Shown here in pieces: positions 29,786-36,707 of a stretch of DNA of 64,000 bases (within the stretch, counting starts at the first letter, position 1; each line of letters begins with the position of its first letter). Location: positions 1,736,001-1,800,000 of the forward strand of contig NZ_CP195303.1 of NCBI RefSeq assembly GCF_051245535.1. Direction: 5' to 3'. Made by a program: the position numbers and the translations under genes. This DNA comes from Micavibrio aeruginosavorus_D. GTDB lineage: Bacteria; Pseudomonadota; Alphaproteobacteria; Micavibrionales; Micavibrionaceae. The notes under the pieces are model-generated. The model searched no databases, was not told the DNA's origin, and worked only from the letters and a program-made list of their open reading frames with translations.

Positions 29786-30520
29786 ATGCAGCTTTCGCCA
29801 CGTCAGCGTTTTGGCTTTTACCGCCATTTAATCAAGACCCTGCACAAAGACGACCATCTGGTTTTACAAAATTTGTTGCAGCCTTACATCCCCGATGACG
29901 CCATCGTCTTTGATGTCGGTGGCCACGCCGGACAATTTGCCAAATTATTCGCGCGCCTGTGTCCCCGGGGTCGGGTTTATACCTTTGAACCCTCGCCCTA
30001 TGCCCGCAGCATTTTGCAGATCATGGCCGGGGTCAAATTCATCGATAACCTGTACATCATCCCCTTTGGCCTGTCCGATAAACCCGGCACAGCCACCATT
30101 CACACGCCGTTGAAAAAAGGGCGCAGCATGGGATTCGGATTGGCCTTCATCGGCAACGCTGATGAATGTGCGCACAAAACGATGCAGCACGATATTGTCC
30201 TGTCCACCATGGATACAATCGGCGATGCGCTGAGCCTGTCCCGTCTGGATTTTATCAAGGCGGATATTGAAGGGTGCGAGATGCTGATGCTGACCGGCGG
30301 GGCCCGAACCATTGAAAAGTTCAAACCCGTTGTGATGTTGGAAATTTCCGATGCGCATTTAAAGCGCAACAATCATTGTGCGAACGACGTGTTCCAATTC
30401 TTCGCCACGCGCGGTTATGCGCAGCCCTTGCAAATCTGCGAAACAACCGGCACGACACAACCCTTCACATTGAACGGCGACGTCACCATTAACGGCGACT
30501 TCCTGTTCATTCCAAACTAA
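29786..30520 (+). CDS. FkbM-family SAM-dependent methyltransferase
   Basis: Predicted O-methyltransferase, probably acting on a sugar or lipid-linked substrate. The 244-residue protein has the SAM-binding motif IVFDVGGHAGQFAKLFA, the following acidic strand VYTFEPSP, and the family signature LDFIKADIEGCEMLMLTGG and KPVVMLEIS. ATG 29786 (MQLSPRQRFGF) has GAAGGAG 12 bases upstream; a TTG at 29765 would overlap that site. The gene follows the unknown plus-strand gene and ends at a terminator shared with rplL. Substrate cannot be told from sequence. Confidence 0.85.
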   Translation: MQLSPRQRFGFYRHLIKTLHKDDHLVLQNLLQPYIPDDAIVFDVGGHAGQFAKLFARLCPRGRVYTFEPSPYARSILQIMAGVKFIDNLYIIPFGLSDKPGTATIHTPLKKGRSMGFGLAFIGNADECAHKTMQHDIVLSTMDTIGDALSLSRLDFIKADIEGCEMLMLTGGARTIEKFKPVVMLEISDAHLKRNNHCANDVFQFFATRGYAQPLQICETTGTTQPFTLNGDVTINGDFLFIPN

Positions 30521-30535
30521 CGCGCACCCCATAGA

Positions 30536-30568
30536 AAAACCCCCCGTCCTTGCGGATCGGGGGGTTTT
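30536..30568. terminator. Bidirectional terminator between the FkbM gene and rplL
   Basis: A stem AAAACCCCCCG with CGGGGGGTTTT, extended by TCC/GGA around a TTGC loop, lies in the 69-base gap between two converging genes. It has A and T tracts on both sides, so it serves both. Confidence 0.9.
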
Positions 30569-30589
30569 CTATTCAGCAGTGAACTGAAA

Positions 30590-30955
30590 TTATTTCAGTT
30601 CTACCTTGCCACCAGCAGCTTCGATCTTTTTCTTGATCTCTTCTGCGTCAGCCTTAGCAGCGCCTTCTTTCAGCGGCTTCGGTGCACCTTCAACCAGGTC
30701 TTTTGCTTCTTTCAGACCCAGGCCGGTGATGGCGCGGACTTCTTTAATCACGTTGATTTTGTTTGCGCCTGCATCGGTCAGAACAACATCAAAGCTGTCC
30801 TTCTCTTCAACCGGAGCAGCACCAGCGCCAGCAGCGGCAACCGGAGCAGCGGCAGAAACGCCCCACTTTTCTTCCAGCATTTTCGCCAGATCGGCTGCTT
30901 CCAGCACGGTCAAAGCGGACAGGTCGTCTACGAGTTTCTCAAGATTAGCAGCCAT
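30590..30955 (-). CDS. rplL: 50S ribosomal protein L7/L12
   Basis: L7/L12 forms the stalk that recruits translation GTPases. The 121-residue protein has the N-terminal dimerisation helix (LEKLVDDLSALTVLEAADLAKMLEEKWG), an Ala-rich hinge (AAAPVAAAGAGAAPVEE) and the C-terminal domain with DAGANKINVIKEVRAITGLGLKEAKDLVEGAPKPLKEG. It follows rplJ by 39 bases. The downstream terminator cuts it off from rpoB. Confidence 0.98.
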   Translation of the reverse strand: MAANLEKLVDDLSALTVLEAADLAKMLEEKWGVSAAAPVAAAGAGAAPVEEKDSFDVVLTDAGANKINVIKEVRAITGLGLKEAKDLVEGAPKPLKEGAAKADAEEIKKKIEAAGGKVELK

Positions 30956-30994
30956 TTTCGTTCTCCTATAAAAAAGCTGATGTAATTTTCAGTA

Positions 30995-31498
30995 TTAGGC
31001 TTGGTCTTTGGTTGCGTATGCGTTGGTCACGCGAGCCAATTGAGCGCCCGGTGCCTGCAACAGGCCAACCAGTTTGCCACGCAGACCGTCCAGAGACGGC
31101 AGGGTAGCCAGGTACTTGATCTTCGCCAGATCCATCACGCCGTCCGTGGTTGCGCCACCAACGATTTCCAATTTACCATTGGTTTCTTTGGCAAACGCGT
31201 GAGCAACACGAGCTGCTACGACTGGGTCTTGCGAAATAACGATGCCGATCGGGCCGCTCAGATACGTGGCCAGACCTTCAAATTTCGTGCCAGCCAAGGC
31301 ACGTTTCGCCAGTGAGTTCTTGACGATCTTTACGCTGCCGCCTTCGTCACGCAGGCTTTTGCGGAATCGACGATCCTGCTCTGCTGTGACGCCGTTGTTG
31401 CGGGTCAAGATCATCAACTTGGCATCTTCAATACGCAGTTTCGTGTCCGTAACGATCTGCGCTTTTTCGATCATTTGTGCTTTTTGGGCATGATCCAT
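30995..31498 (-). CDS. rplJ: 50S ribosomal protein L10
   Basis: L10 anchors L7/L12 dimers on 23S rRNA and, as the L10-L12 complex, represses its own mRNA. The 167-residue protein has the rRNA-binding N domain (KSLRDEGGSVKIVKNSLAKRAL, TYLSGPIGIVIS) and the C-terminal helix that carries L12. It has its own promoter and a structured leader of about 215 bases. Confidence 0.97.
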   Translation of the reverse strand: MDHAQKAQMIEKAQIVTDTKLRIEDAKLMILTRNNGVTAEQDRRFRKSLRDEGGSVKIVKNSLAKRALAGTKFEGLATYLSGPIGIVISQDPVVAARVAHAFAKETNGKLEIVGGATTDGVMDLAKIKYLATLPSLDGLRGKLVGLLQAPGAQLARVTNAYATKDQA

Positions 31499-31714
31499 GG
31501 GTGTTCTCCCGGGTTAAAAACAATAAAGGGATGCACCGCATCCGATACATCCCGCCAAAACTTTGATAATGGAAAACCAAAAAGACGCATAATGCCGGAA
31601 ACATCCGACCTTATGCAGCGTCTTGAAATTCCCATCTATGCTGGATTTACAATGGGTTAACCCCAGAAACCGGCAGTCTTGGACAGGTGGGATATGTCGC
31701 CATACCCCGTATGC
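31499..31714 (-). promoter_or_regulatory. rplJL leader with L10-type attenuator hairpin
   Basis: Between the promoter and rplJ lie about 215 transcribed bases. A hairpin at 31583-31623 pairs AGAC...GCATAA with TTATGCGTCT around an internal three-base bulge, and is followed on the minus strand by TTTTT. Such a bulged stem and U tract fit an L10-L12 autoregulatory leader; a second hairpin GGATGTATCGGATGCGGTGCATCC lies closer to the start codon. Assignment to the L10 leader family is by position and shape. Confidence 0.6.
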
Positions 31715-31720
31715 CGGGCG

Positions 31721-31750
31721 GTTATAGGGGAAAAACTGTCCCTCCGTCAA
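31721..31750 (-). promoter_or_regulatory. Sigma-70-type promoter of rplJL
   Basis: On the minus strand TTGACG (31745-31750) is followed after 17-18 bases by CTATAAC (TATAAC at 31721-31726). Predicted start near 31714. A plus-strand small gene begins 95 bases away in the other direction. Confidence 0.8.
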
Positions 31751-31844
31751 GCGCTTTCATACGAAAAATCTTGACCGCGCACCCCCGGACATTATAGAAA
31801 ACCACTCACAACGGCAACCTTCAATCCTTAAGGATAAAACGGCC

Positions 31845-32078
31845 ATGACAATTTCGGCTCAAGCCCAAGAATGCACCTATTCCATCGAAGCCCTGACACT
31901 GGCTTTCACGACCGCGCAGAAGACCAAGCCGACCGGCACCGAACAATTTGTTCTGGGCTGGCTGAAGGCACAGGACCAAAGCGGCGCCATGCTGATCAAA
32001 ACCCAGGGCGCGCTGAAACTGGAAGCCAATCACACGCTCTACGCAAAAATCCACGCGGGCCAAGCCCGTCCGGCATAA
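31845..32078 (+). CDS. Small unknown protein, 77 residues
   Basis: I do not recognise this protein. ATG 31845 has AAGGA about 10 bases upstream. The product (MTISAQAQECTYSIEALTLA...) is soluble, with one Cys and no signal peptide, and ends HAGQARPA. It is transcribed away from rplJ, within the rplA-rplJ junction that is normally tight. The good ribosome site and the lack of any conflicting feature support it. Confidence 0.6.
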   Translation: MTISAQAQECTYSIEALTLAFTTAQKTKPTGTEQFVLGWLKAQDQSGAMLIKTQGALKLEANHTLYAKIHAGQARPA

Positions 32079-32174
32079 GGGCTGAAGCCAAGACCCCATA
32101 AAGAACAAGGGCGCACCCGGATGGTTGCGCCCCTTTTCTTTGGCCGAAGCCCCGGATGCCTTAAACTGGATCCT

Positions 32175-32534
32175 TTAAACCGGGCGGGGACCATTGCGGC
32201 TATACGGCTCAGACAATGTCTTCCACCCCAGCGCCTTCGCCGTTTGGGCCAAGCTGTAAATCTCGACCAGAATGTCATCGGATGAGGCACGCATAAAATC
32301 CTGACGCAGGCGGATCATCTGGGACAAGGTTTGATCCAGCGGACTGGCGGAACGATCCAGCGTATGCAGATCCGCATCATCAAACGCCTCGGCCGCCGCA
32401 TTGGCCATGACATTGTTGCCACCGGGACAAATTTTACCGTTCCAGATGCTGATGCCCGCGCTATAGATCCGTTGTGAGGCCTCGGCCGCAGCGGCATGGA
32501 GATCTTTGTAAGATGCTTTTTTAAATCCGTACAT
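32175..32534 (-). CDS. Unknown 119-residue protein between rplA and rplJ
   Basis: I do not recognise this protein. ATG 32534 (MYGFKKASYKDLHAAAAEAS) has AAGGAG 8 bases upstream; a GTG three codons earlier would leave only one base between that site and the start. It is soluble, with helical N- and C-terminal halves (LSQMIRLRQDFMRASSDDILVEIYSLAQ) and one Cys. It lies on the ribosomal strand after the rplKA terminator, so it is probably expressed separately or by read-through. Confidence 0.65.
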   Translation of the reverse strand: MYGFKKASYKDLHAAAAEASQRIYSAGISIWNGKICPGGNNVMANAAAEAFDDADLHTLDRSASPLDQTLSQMIRLRQDFMRASSDDILVEIYSLAQTAKALGWKTLSEPYSRNGPRPV

Positions 32535-32573
32535 GGGTATCACTCCTTGGTTTGTTTTGACGCCAGATAAAGA

Positions 32574-32612
32574 AGAAGCCCCGCCTCAGTGTTTTTCTGG
32601 GGCGGGGCTTCT
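32574..32612 (-). terminator. Intrinsic terminator of rplKA
   Basis: A perfect 12-base stem AGAAGCCCCGCC (32574-32585) with GGCGGGGCTTCT (32601-32612) is followed on the minus strand by TCTTTATC. It begins 19 bases after the rplA stop. Confidence 0.82.
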
Positions 32613-32630
32613 CGAAGACTATCTCATCGC

Positions 32631-33344
32631 TTAAGCGGCTTTGCTTGCGGAGGTTTCCGCGGCAACGCTGCTCAGATCGATTTTCATGCCCGGGCCCATC
32701 GTCGTGGACAAGGTCACTTTCTTCATGTAGTTGCCGCGTGCGCCAGCCGGCTTCGCGCGTTGGATCGCGGTGATGAACGCTTTCACGTTATCAACCAGCT
32801 TGCCATCAGCGAAGGATGCTTTGCCAACACCAGCCTGAACGATACCTTCTTTGTTCGCACGGAACTCGATGGAACCACCCTTTGCGGCTTCAATTGCTTT
32901 CGCAACATCCATCGTTACGGTGCCCAGTTTCGGGTTCGGCATCAGGCCTTTCGGACCCAGAACGCGGGCCATACGACCCATCAGGCCCATCATGTCCGGC
33001 GTTGCGATACAACGGTCGAAGTTGATGTTGCCAGCCAGAACCTGTTCAACCAGGTCCTCTGCACCAACGATGTCGGCACCGGCTTTTTTCGCTTCTTCGG
33101 CTTTTGCGTCTTTAGCGAAAACAGCAACGCGAACTTTCGCGCCTGTACCGTGCGGCAGTTCAACCATGCCACGGACCATTTGGTCAGCGTGACGCGGGTC
33201 AATGCCCAGGTTCAGAGCGATTTCGAACGTTTCGTCGAACTTGCGTGCTTTGGCAGCGGTTTGCAGAATCTTCACGGCGTCTTCAACCGTGTAGGATTTC
33301 GTGCGATCGAACAGAGCCAGAGCGGCTTTCATTTTCTTGCTCAT
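32631..33344 (-). CDS. rplA: 50S ribosomal protein L1
   Basis: L1 forms the mobile E-site stalk and represses rplKA translation. The 237-residue protein has YTVEDAVKILQTAAKARKFDETFEIALNLGIDPRHADQMVRG and the family signature VLGPKGLMPNPKLGTVT. ATG 33344 (MSKKMKAAL) is chosen because GGAGG stands 9 bases upstream; ATG 33350, which overlaps the rplK stop as TAATG, would be only 3 bases from it. Confidence 0.96.
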   Translation of the reverse strand: MSKKMKAALALFDRTKSYTVEDAVKILQTAAKARKFDETFEIALNLGIDPRHADQMVRGMVELPHGTGAKVRVAVFAKDAKAEEAKKAGADIVGAEDLVEQVLAGNINFDRCIATPDMMGLMGRMARVLGPKGLMPNPKLGTVTMDVAKAIEAAKGGSIEFRANKEGIVQAGVGKASFADGKLVDNVKAFITAIQRAKPAGARGNYMKKVTLSTTMGPGMKIDLSSVAAETSASKAA

Positions 33345-33349
33345 GGTCA

Positions 33350-33784
33350 TTATCCTCCCACCACTTCAACGCCCATGGAACGGGCAGAGCCTTCAACCAT
33401 GCGCATCGCGCCTTCGATATCCTTGGCGTTCAGGTCAACCATTTTCAGTTCGGCAATTTCTTTCACCTGTTTACGGGTGACTTTGCCAACGGTCGGACCT
33501 TTGCCCACGGTACCGGAACCCGCTTTAATGCCAGCGGCCTTCTTGATCAAGAAGGTCATCGGCGGGGTTTTGGTGATGAAGGTAAAGGAGCGGTCTTGAT
33601 ACACCGTGATTACAACCGGAATGGGCATGCCCTTTTCCAGCTTTTCTGTCTTGGCGTTGAACGCCTTACAGAATTCCATGATGTTTACACCATGTTGCCC
33701 CAGAGCCGGACCGATCGGCGGCGATGGGTTAGCGGAGCCAGCCGCCACCTGTAGCTTAATATAGCCAGTAATCTGCTTTGCCAT
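33350..33784 (-). CDS. rplK: 50S ribosomal protein L11
   Basis: L11 forms the GTPase-associated centre with 23S rRNA helices 43-44 and is needed for RelA activation. The 144-residue protein has IKLQVAAGSANPSPPIGPALGQHGVNIMEFCKAFN and the C-terminal rRNA-binding domain with AKDIEGAMRMVEGSARSMGVEV. First gene of the rplKA pair. The proline-rich N-terminal hinge targeted by thiopeptides is intact. Confidence 0.98.
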   Translation of the reverse strand: MAKQITGYIKLQVAAGSANPSPPIGPALGQHGVNIMEFCKAFNAKTEKLEKGMPIPVVITVYQDRSFTFITKTPPMTFLIKKAAGIKAGSGTVGKGPTVGKVTRKQVKEIAELKMVDLNAKDIEGAMRMVEGSARSMGVEVVGG

Positions 33785-33829
33785 TGTTTTCCTCCGTTTT
33801 TCAAAAGCAAACGGGTCCGTGGTACGGCT

Positions 33830-33879
33830 CGGTGGATGGTCTTAAAAGCCCACCGAAAACAACCTCCCACGATCCACCC
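33830..33879 (-). promoter_or_regulatory. Probable L1-binding autoregulatory site in the rplK leader
   Basis: The rplK leader on the minus strand holds a stem GGTGGAT / ATCCACC enclosing CGTGGGAGG on one side and AAGACC on the other. GUGGGAGG opposite an A-rich strand is the signature of the L1 site in 23S rRNA helices 76-77, copied in L11 leader mRNAs. L1 (next gene) would bind here to repress rplKA. Inference from motif and position. Confidence 0.65.
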
Positions 33880-33911
33880 TTTGACCCGCAAGACGGACCA
33901 AAGGACGGCGC

Positions 33912-33940
33912 ACCATAGGGATTCCCCCTTATGAAATCAA
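33912..33940 (-). promoter_or_regulatory. Promoter of rplKA
   Basis: On the minus strand TTGATT (33935-33940) is followed after 17 bases by TATGGT (33912-33917), placing the start near 33905 and giving a 120-base leader that includes the L1-type site. It stands just downstream of the unknown gene ending at 33957. Confidence 0.65.
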
Positions 33941-33956
33941 GCAAAAAGAGCGTGAA

Positions 33957-34337
33957 TTACTTCACCAAACGCATGCCGGAACGCACCCGGGCGCGGTCTG
34001 CATCCGCCGGATTTGAGGGCGCAGGCGCGGTCCAATCCCGCCCCTTGAGCGATTCAAGGCTATCCAATTGATTTTCAATGATTTTAACGATTTTTTGATC
34101 CGCCGCCGCATCGGAATGCGCCAGATGAAGCGCCACCGCCCGGGCCAGATCCTCGCCCAGCGTCACGATGCCCTTTGACCCGTCATCCCGGGCGTCATCG
34201 CCGCACAGGCTGATGGTCCAGCGGTTCTGATCCGGGTGATAGCCACGAAACCCGGCCACGACCGGGGCCTTCAACGCCTGAATCTGGGCACAGATGTCCC
34301 GGACACGGGCAAATTCGAGGGAAAGGGGGTTCGGCAT
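33957..34337 (-). CDS. Unknown 126-residue protein between nusG and rplK
   Basis: I do not recognise this protein. ATG 34337 (MPNPLSLEFARVRDICAQ) has AGGAAG 5 bases upstream. The product is soluble with an acidic middle (CGDDARDDGSKG), a helical region LARAVALHLAHSDAAADQKIVKIIENQLDSLESL and a basic tail. It lies between the nusG terminator and the rplK promoter, breaking the usual nusG-rplK pair. A tRNA- or rRNA-related role would be only a guess. Confidence 0.65.
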   Translation of the reverse strand: MPNPLSLEFARVRDICAQIQALKAPVVAGFRGYHPDQNRWTISLCGDDARDDGSKGIVTLGEDLARAVALHLAHSDAAADQKIVKIIENQLDSLESLKGRDWTAPAPSNPADADRARVRSGMRLVK

Positions 34338-34407
34338 AACGCTTCCTGTTCTTTTGACTGCTTTTTTAAGAGCCTAGCATCGGCATCCCATCGACGCAAA
34401 GACAAAG

Positions 34408-34442
34408 AAAAACACCCCGTCCAGATGGAGCGGGGTGTTTTT
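34408..34442 (-). terminator. Intrinsic terminator after nusG
   Basis: A perfect 12-base stem AAAAACACCCCG (34408-34419) with CGGGGTGTTTTT (34431-34442) follows the nusG stop by 23 bases and has T-rich sequence (TTTTTCTTTG) on the minus strand. Confidence 0.88.
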
Positions 34443-34465
34443 GAAAATCCTTCGACGCCCAAAAA

Positions 34466-34999
34466 TCAGGCGATTTTTTCCACCTGCGTGAATTCCAATT
34501 CCACCGGGGTCGCGCGACCGAAGATGGACACGGATACTTTCAGGCGGCCTTTTTCTTCGTCGATGTCTTCGACAACACCGTTGAAGGACGCGAACGGGCC
34601 TTCGGCCACTTTCACTTCTTCGCCGATATCGAACATCACGCTCGGGCGCGGACGCTCAACACCCTCTTGGATTTGTTTCAGCAGGCGCTCGGCCTCTTTC
34701 TCGCTGATCGGGGACGGACGGTTGCCAGCACCCAGGAAGCCCGTCACCTTCGGCGTATCTTTTACCAAGTGCCAGACTTCGTCGCTCATATCCAGCTTCG
34801 CCAGAACATAGCCCGGGAAGAATTTGCGCTCGGCGTTGACCTTCTGGCCACGGCGCATTTCCATGACTTCCTCGGTCGGAACCATGATCTGTTCAACGCG
34901 ATCTTCCAGACCGTGTTTCTTTGCCTTTTCCATCAGGGCTTCGGCAACCTTGCTCTCAAAACCGGAATAGACGTGCAACACATACCAACGTTTTGCCAT
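34466..34999 (-). CDS. nusG: Transcription factor NusG
   Basis: NusG binds the RNA polymerase clamp, suppresses pausing and links to Rho or S10. The 177-residue protein has the N-terminal domain MAKRWYVLHVYSGFESKVAEAL, the conserved KFFPGYVLAKLDMSDEVWHLVKDTPKVTGFLG, and the KOW domain GEEVKVAEGPFASFNGVVEDIDEEKGRLKV. It follows secE by 66 bases and is the last gene of the secE-nusG unit. Confidence 0.98.
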   Translation of the reverse strand: MAKRWYVLHVYSGFESKVAEALMEKAKKHGLEDRVEQIMVPTEEVMEMRRGQKVNAERKFFPGYVLAKLDMSDEVWHLVKDTPKVTGFLGAGNRPSPISEKEAERLLKQIQEGVERPRPSVMFDIGEEVKVAEGPFASFNGVVEDIDEEKGRLKVSVSIFGRATPVELEFTQVEKIA

Positions 35000-35065
35000 T
35001 TCAATCTCTCTTCGTTTTTGCTGTTCGTTTAAATCTGTTTCAAAACTGTAAGACGATCCGCCCCA

Positions 35066-35263
35066 CTAACCGCCGAGGCCGATGATAAATTGCACCAGAA
35101 AGGCAATGATCTGGTCGGCGGTAAACAGGAAGATGGCCGCAATCGTCACCATGATAAACACGGCGATCGTGCTGACCGTCGTTTCCTTGCGGGTCGGCCA
35201 GGTGACCTTTTTCATTTCGGCCTTTACCTGACGGAAATAAGGTACTGGATTTAGTTTTGCCAT
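35066..35263 (-). CDS. secE: Preprotein translocase subunit SecE
   Basis: SecE clamps SecY. The 65-residue protein has the amphipathic helix YFRQVKAEMKKVTWPTRKET with the signature KKVTWPTRKE and one membrane segment near residues 31-53. ATG 35263 (MAKLNPVPYFRQ) is preferred because AAGGA lies 9-10 bases upstream; an upstream TTG would sit on that site. A promoter for secE must lie in 35264-35511, but I see no convincing one there. Confidence 0.95.
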   Translation of the reverse strand: MAKLNPVPYFRQVKAEMKKVTWPTRKETTVSTIAVFIMVTIAAIFLFTADQIIAFLVQFIIGLGG

Positions 35264-35511
35264 TTCAATCAATCCTTTATGCGCAGTTTAACGCGGGTCT
35301 TTTCCACCACAGGTTCGTATCGCGGCGAGGCCGTTTTTCGAAGAACCAGATTGTCGGGGAAATAAGATAGGGATTTTTAGCCTAACCGGGGCCGAATTGC
35401 CAGTGAAAAATAGCGGGCCAAAAGCCCCTTCTCACTTTTCTCTGTTATTCATAAACAGATCAAGGCATAAAACGGACCCTATACCTGCATGGATTGAGGC
35501 GAAATCCCGCG

Positions 35512-36477
35512 ATGGGCTTTTTGATTGGCAATATCGACATTCCGGACCCCGTGTTTCTGGCGCCCATGTCCGGCATCAGCGACCTGCCCTTTCGTCGGTT
35601 GGTGAAACGCCACGGGGCGGGACTGGTCTTTTCGGAAATGATCGCCAGCCGCGCGACATTGCAGGAAGAAACCAGCTCCCTGCGCATCAACGCCGATAAT
35701 TACGCCGAAGAATTTCCCATGGCCGTGCAATTGGCCGGATGCGAACCCGACATCATGGCCGAGGCCGCCAAAATCAATGTCGGGCGCGGTGCCGCCATTA
35801 TCGACATCAATTTCGGATGCCCGGTGAAAAAGATCGTCAAAAAATTCGCGGGCTCGGCCCTGATGAAGGACGAACCGCTGGCCTGCGCCATTATGGAGGC
35901 CACGGTGAAGGCCGTGAATGTGCCCGTCACCGTCAAAATGCGGTTGGGATGGGATGATGACAACCTCAACGCCCCCACCCTCGCCAAAATGGCCGAAGAT
36001 GTTGGCGTGCAGATGATTACCGTGCATGGCCGCACGCGGTGCCAGATGTATAAAGGCGAAGCGAATTGGGACGCCGTGCGCGCGGTCAAAGACGCCGTAA
36101 AAATTCCGGTGGTCATCAACGGCGATATCCTGACCCCGGAAGATGCGGAGGCCGCCCTGAAAGCCTCCGGCGCGGACGGCGTGATGATCGGGCGCGGCAG
36201 TTGCGGCAAACCGTGGGTGTTAAAACAGACGATGGATTACCTGCGCACCGGCACCGCCAGCGCCCCACCGCCCGAGGCCGAACGCCTGCACATTATTCAG
36301 GATCATTACGACGCCATCATTGATTATTACGGCGAATTCAAAGGCGTCGCCATCGCCCGCAAACATTTGTCATGGTATTGCACCGACATGCCGGGCGCGT
36401 CCGAATTCCGCGACCGTATCAACAAGGAAAAAGACCCACACATCGTCCGCCGGATGGTGGATGAGCAGTTCAGCTAA
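35512..36477 (+). CDS. dusB: tRNA-dihydrouridine synthase, DusB-like
   Basis: Reduces uridine to dihydrouridine in tRNA using FMN and NADPH. The 321-residue protein (ATG 35512, MGFLIGNIDIPDP) has LAPMSGISDLPFRRLVKRHGAG for FMN binding, NFGCPVKKIVKK with the catalytic Cys at about residue 103, the VHGRTR motif and a phosphate-binding ADGVMIGRG. A TTG six codons upstream is an alternative start. In many alphaproteobacteria dusB starts the ntrBC region; here it is inserted, on the plus strand, between tRNA-Trp and secE. Confidence 0.92.
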   Translation: MGFLIGNIDIPDPVFLAPMSGISDLPFRRLVKRHGAGLVFSEMIASRATLQEETSSLRINADNYAEEFPMAVQLAGCEPDIMAEAAKINVGRGAAIIDINFGCPVKKIVKKFAGSALMKDEPLACAIMEATVKAVNVPVTVKMRLGWDDDNLNAPTLAKMAEDVGVQMITVHGRTRCQMYKGEANWDAVRAVKDAVKIPVVINGDILTPEDAEAALKASGADGVMIGRGSCGKPWVLKQTMDYLRTGTASAPPPEAERLHIIQDHYDAIIDYYGEFKGVAIARKHLSWYCTDMPGASEFRDRINKEKDPHIVRRMVDEQFS

Positions 36478-36490
36478 ATTGTTGGAAAAA

Positions 36491-36566
36491 TGGCAGGGGC
36501 AGAAGGGCTCGAACCCTCGACCTACGGTTTTGGAGACCGTCGCTCTACCAACTGAGCTATACCCCT
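36491..36566 (-). tRNA. trnW: tRNA-Trp (anticodon CCA)
   Basis: The 76-base minus-strand sequence folds as a cloverleaf: acceptor AGGGGTA with TGCCCCT, D-arm GCTC AGTTGGTA GAGC, anticodon stem around CTCCAAA (anticodon CCA), T-arm GAGGG TTCGAGC CCTTC, and an encoded 3' CCA. It holds the ancestral place before secE. Confidence 0.97.
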
Positions 36567-36618
36567 ATACCAATCTGGGCCCTTTTTAATCATATCCGGG
36601 CCGGGATTTCCAGTGAAA

Positions 36619-36648
36619 ATTATACACCACCGGCCCCCAACCCCGCAA
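36619..36648 (-). promoter_or_regulatory. Promoter of tRNA-Trp
   Basis: On the minus strand TTGCGG (36643-36648) is followed after 18 bases by a perfect TATAAT (36619-36624), about 50 bases before the mature tRNA. It lies immediately after the SpoVR-gene terminator, so the tRNA is a separate transcription unit. Confidence 0.7.
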
Positions 36649-36658
36649 AAACCCAAAA

Positions 36659-36688
36659 CAAAACCCCCGGGCACTGCCGGGGGTTTTG
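36659..36688 (-). terminator. Intrinsic terminator of the PrkA-YeaH-SpoVR operon
   Basis: A perfect 12-base stem CAAAACCCCCGG (36659-36670) with CCGGGGGTTTTG (36677-36688), 6-base loop GCACTG, follows the SpoVR stop by about 20 bases and is followed on the minus strand by TTTTGGGTTTTTG. Confidence 0.9.
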
Positions 36689-36707
36689 ATAAAGCATGGG
36701 ATGAAGC

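Noticed and set aside
34181..34205. A CGTCATCCCGGG stretch like the palindromic element at 19.8 kb
   Set aside because: It lies inside a coding sequence and lacks the second half of the palindrome, so it is probably chance.
35264..35511. Promoters for secE and dusB in their shared gap
   Set aside because: Only weak elements were found (for example TTATTC-N17-TAAAAC on the plus strand); a promoter must exist but none can be supported.
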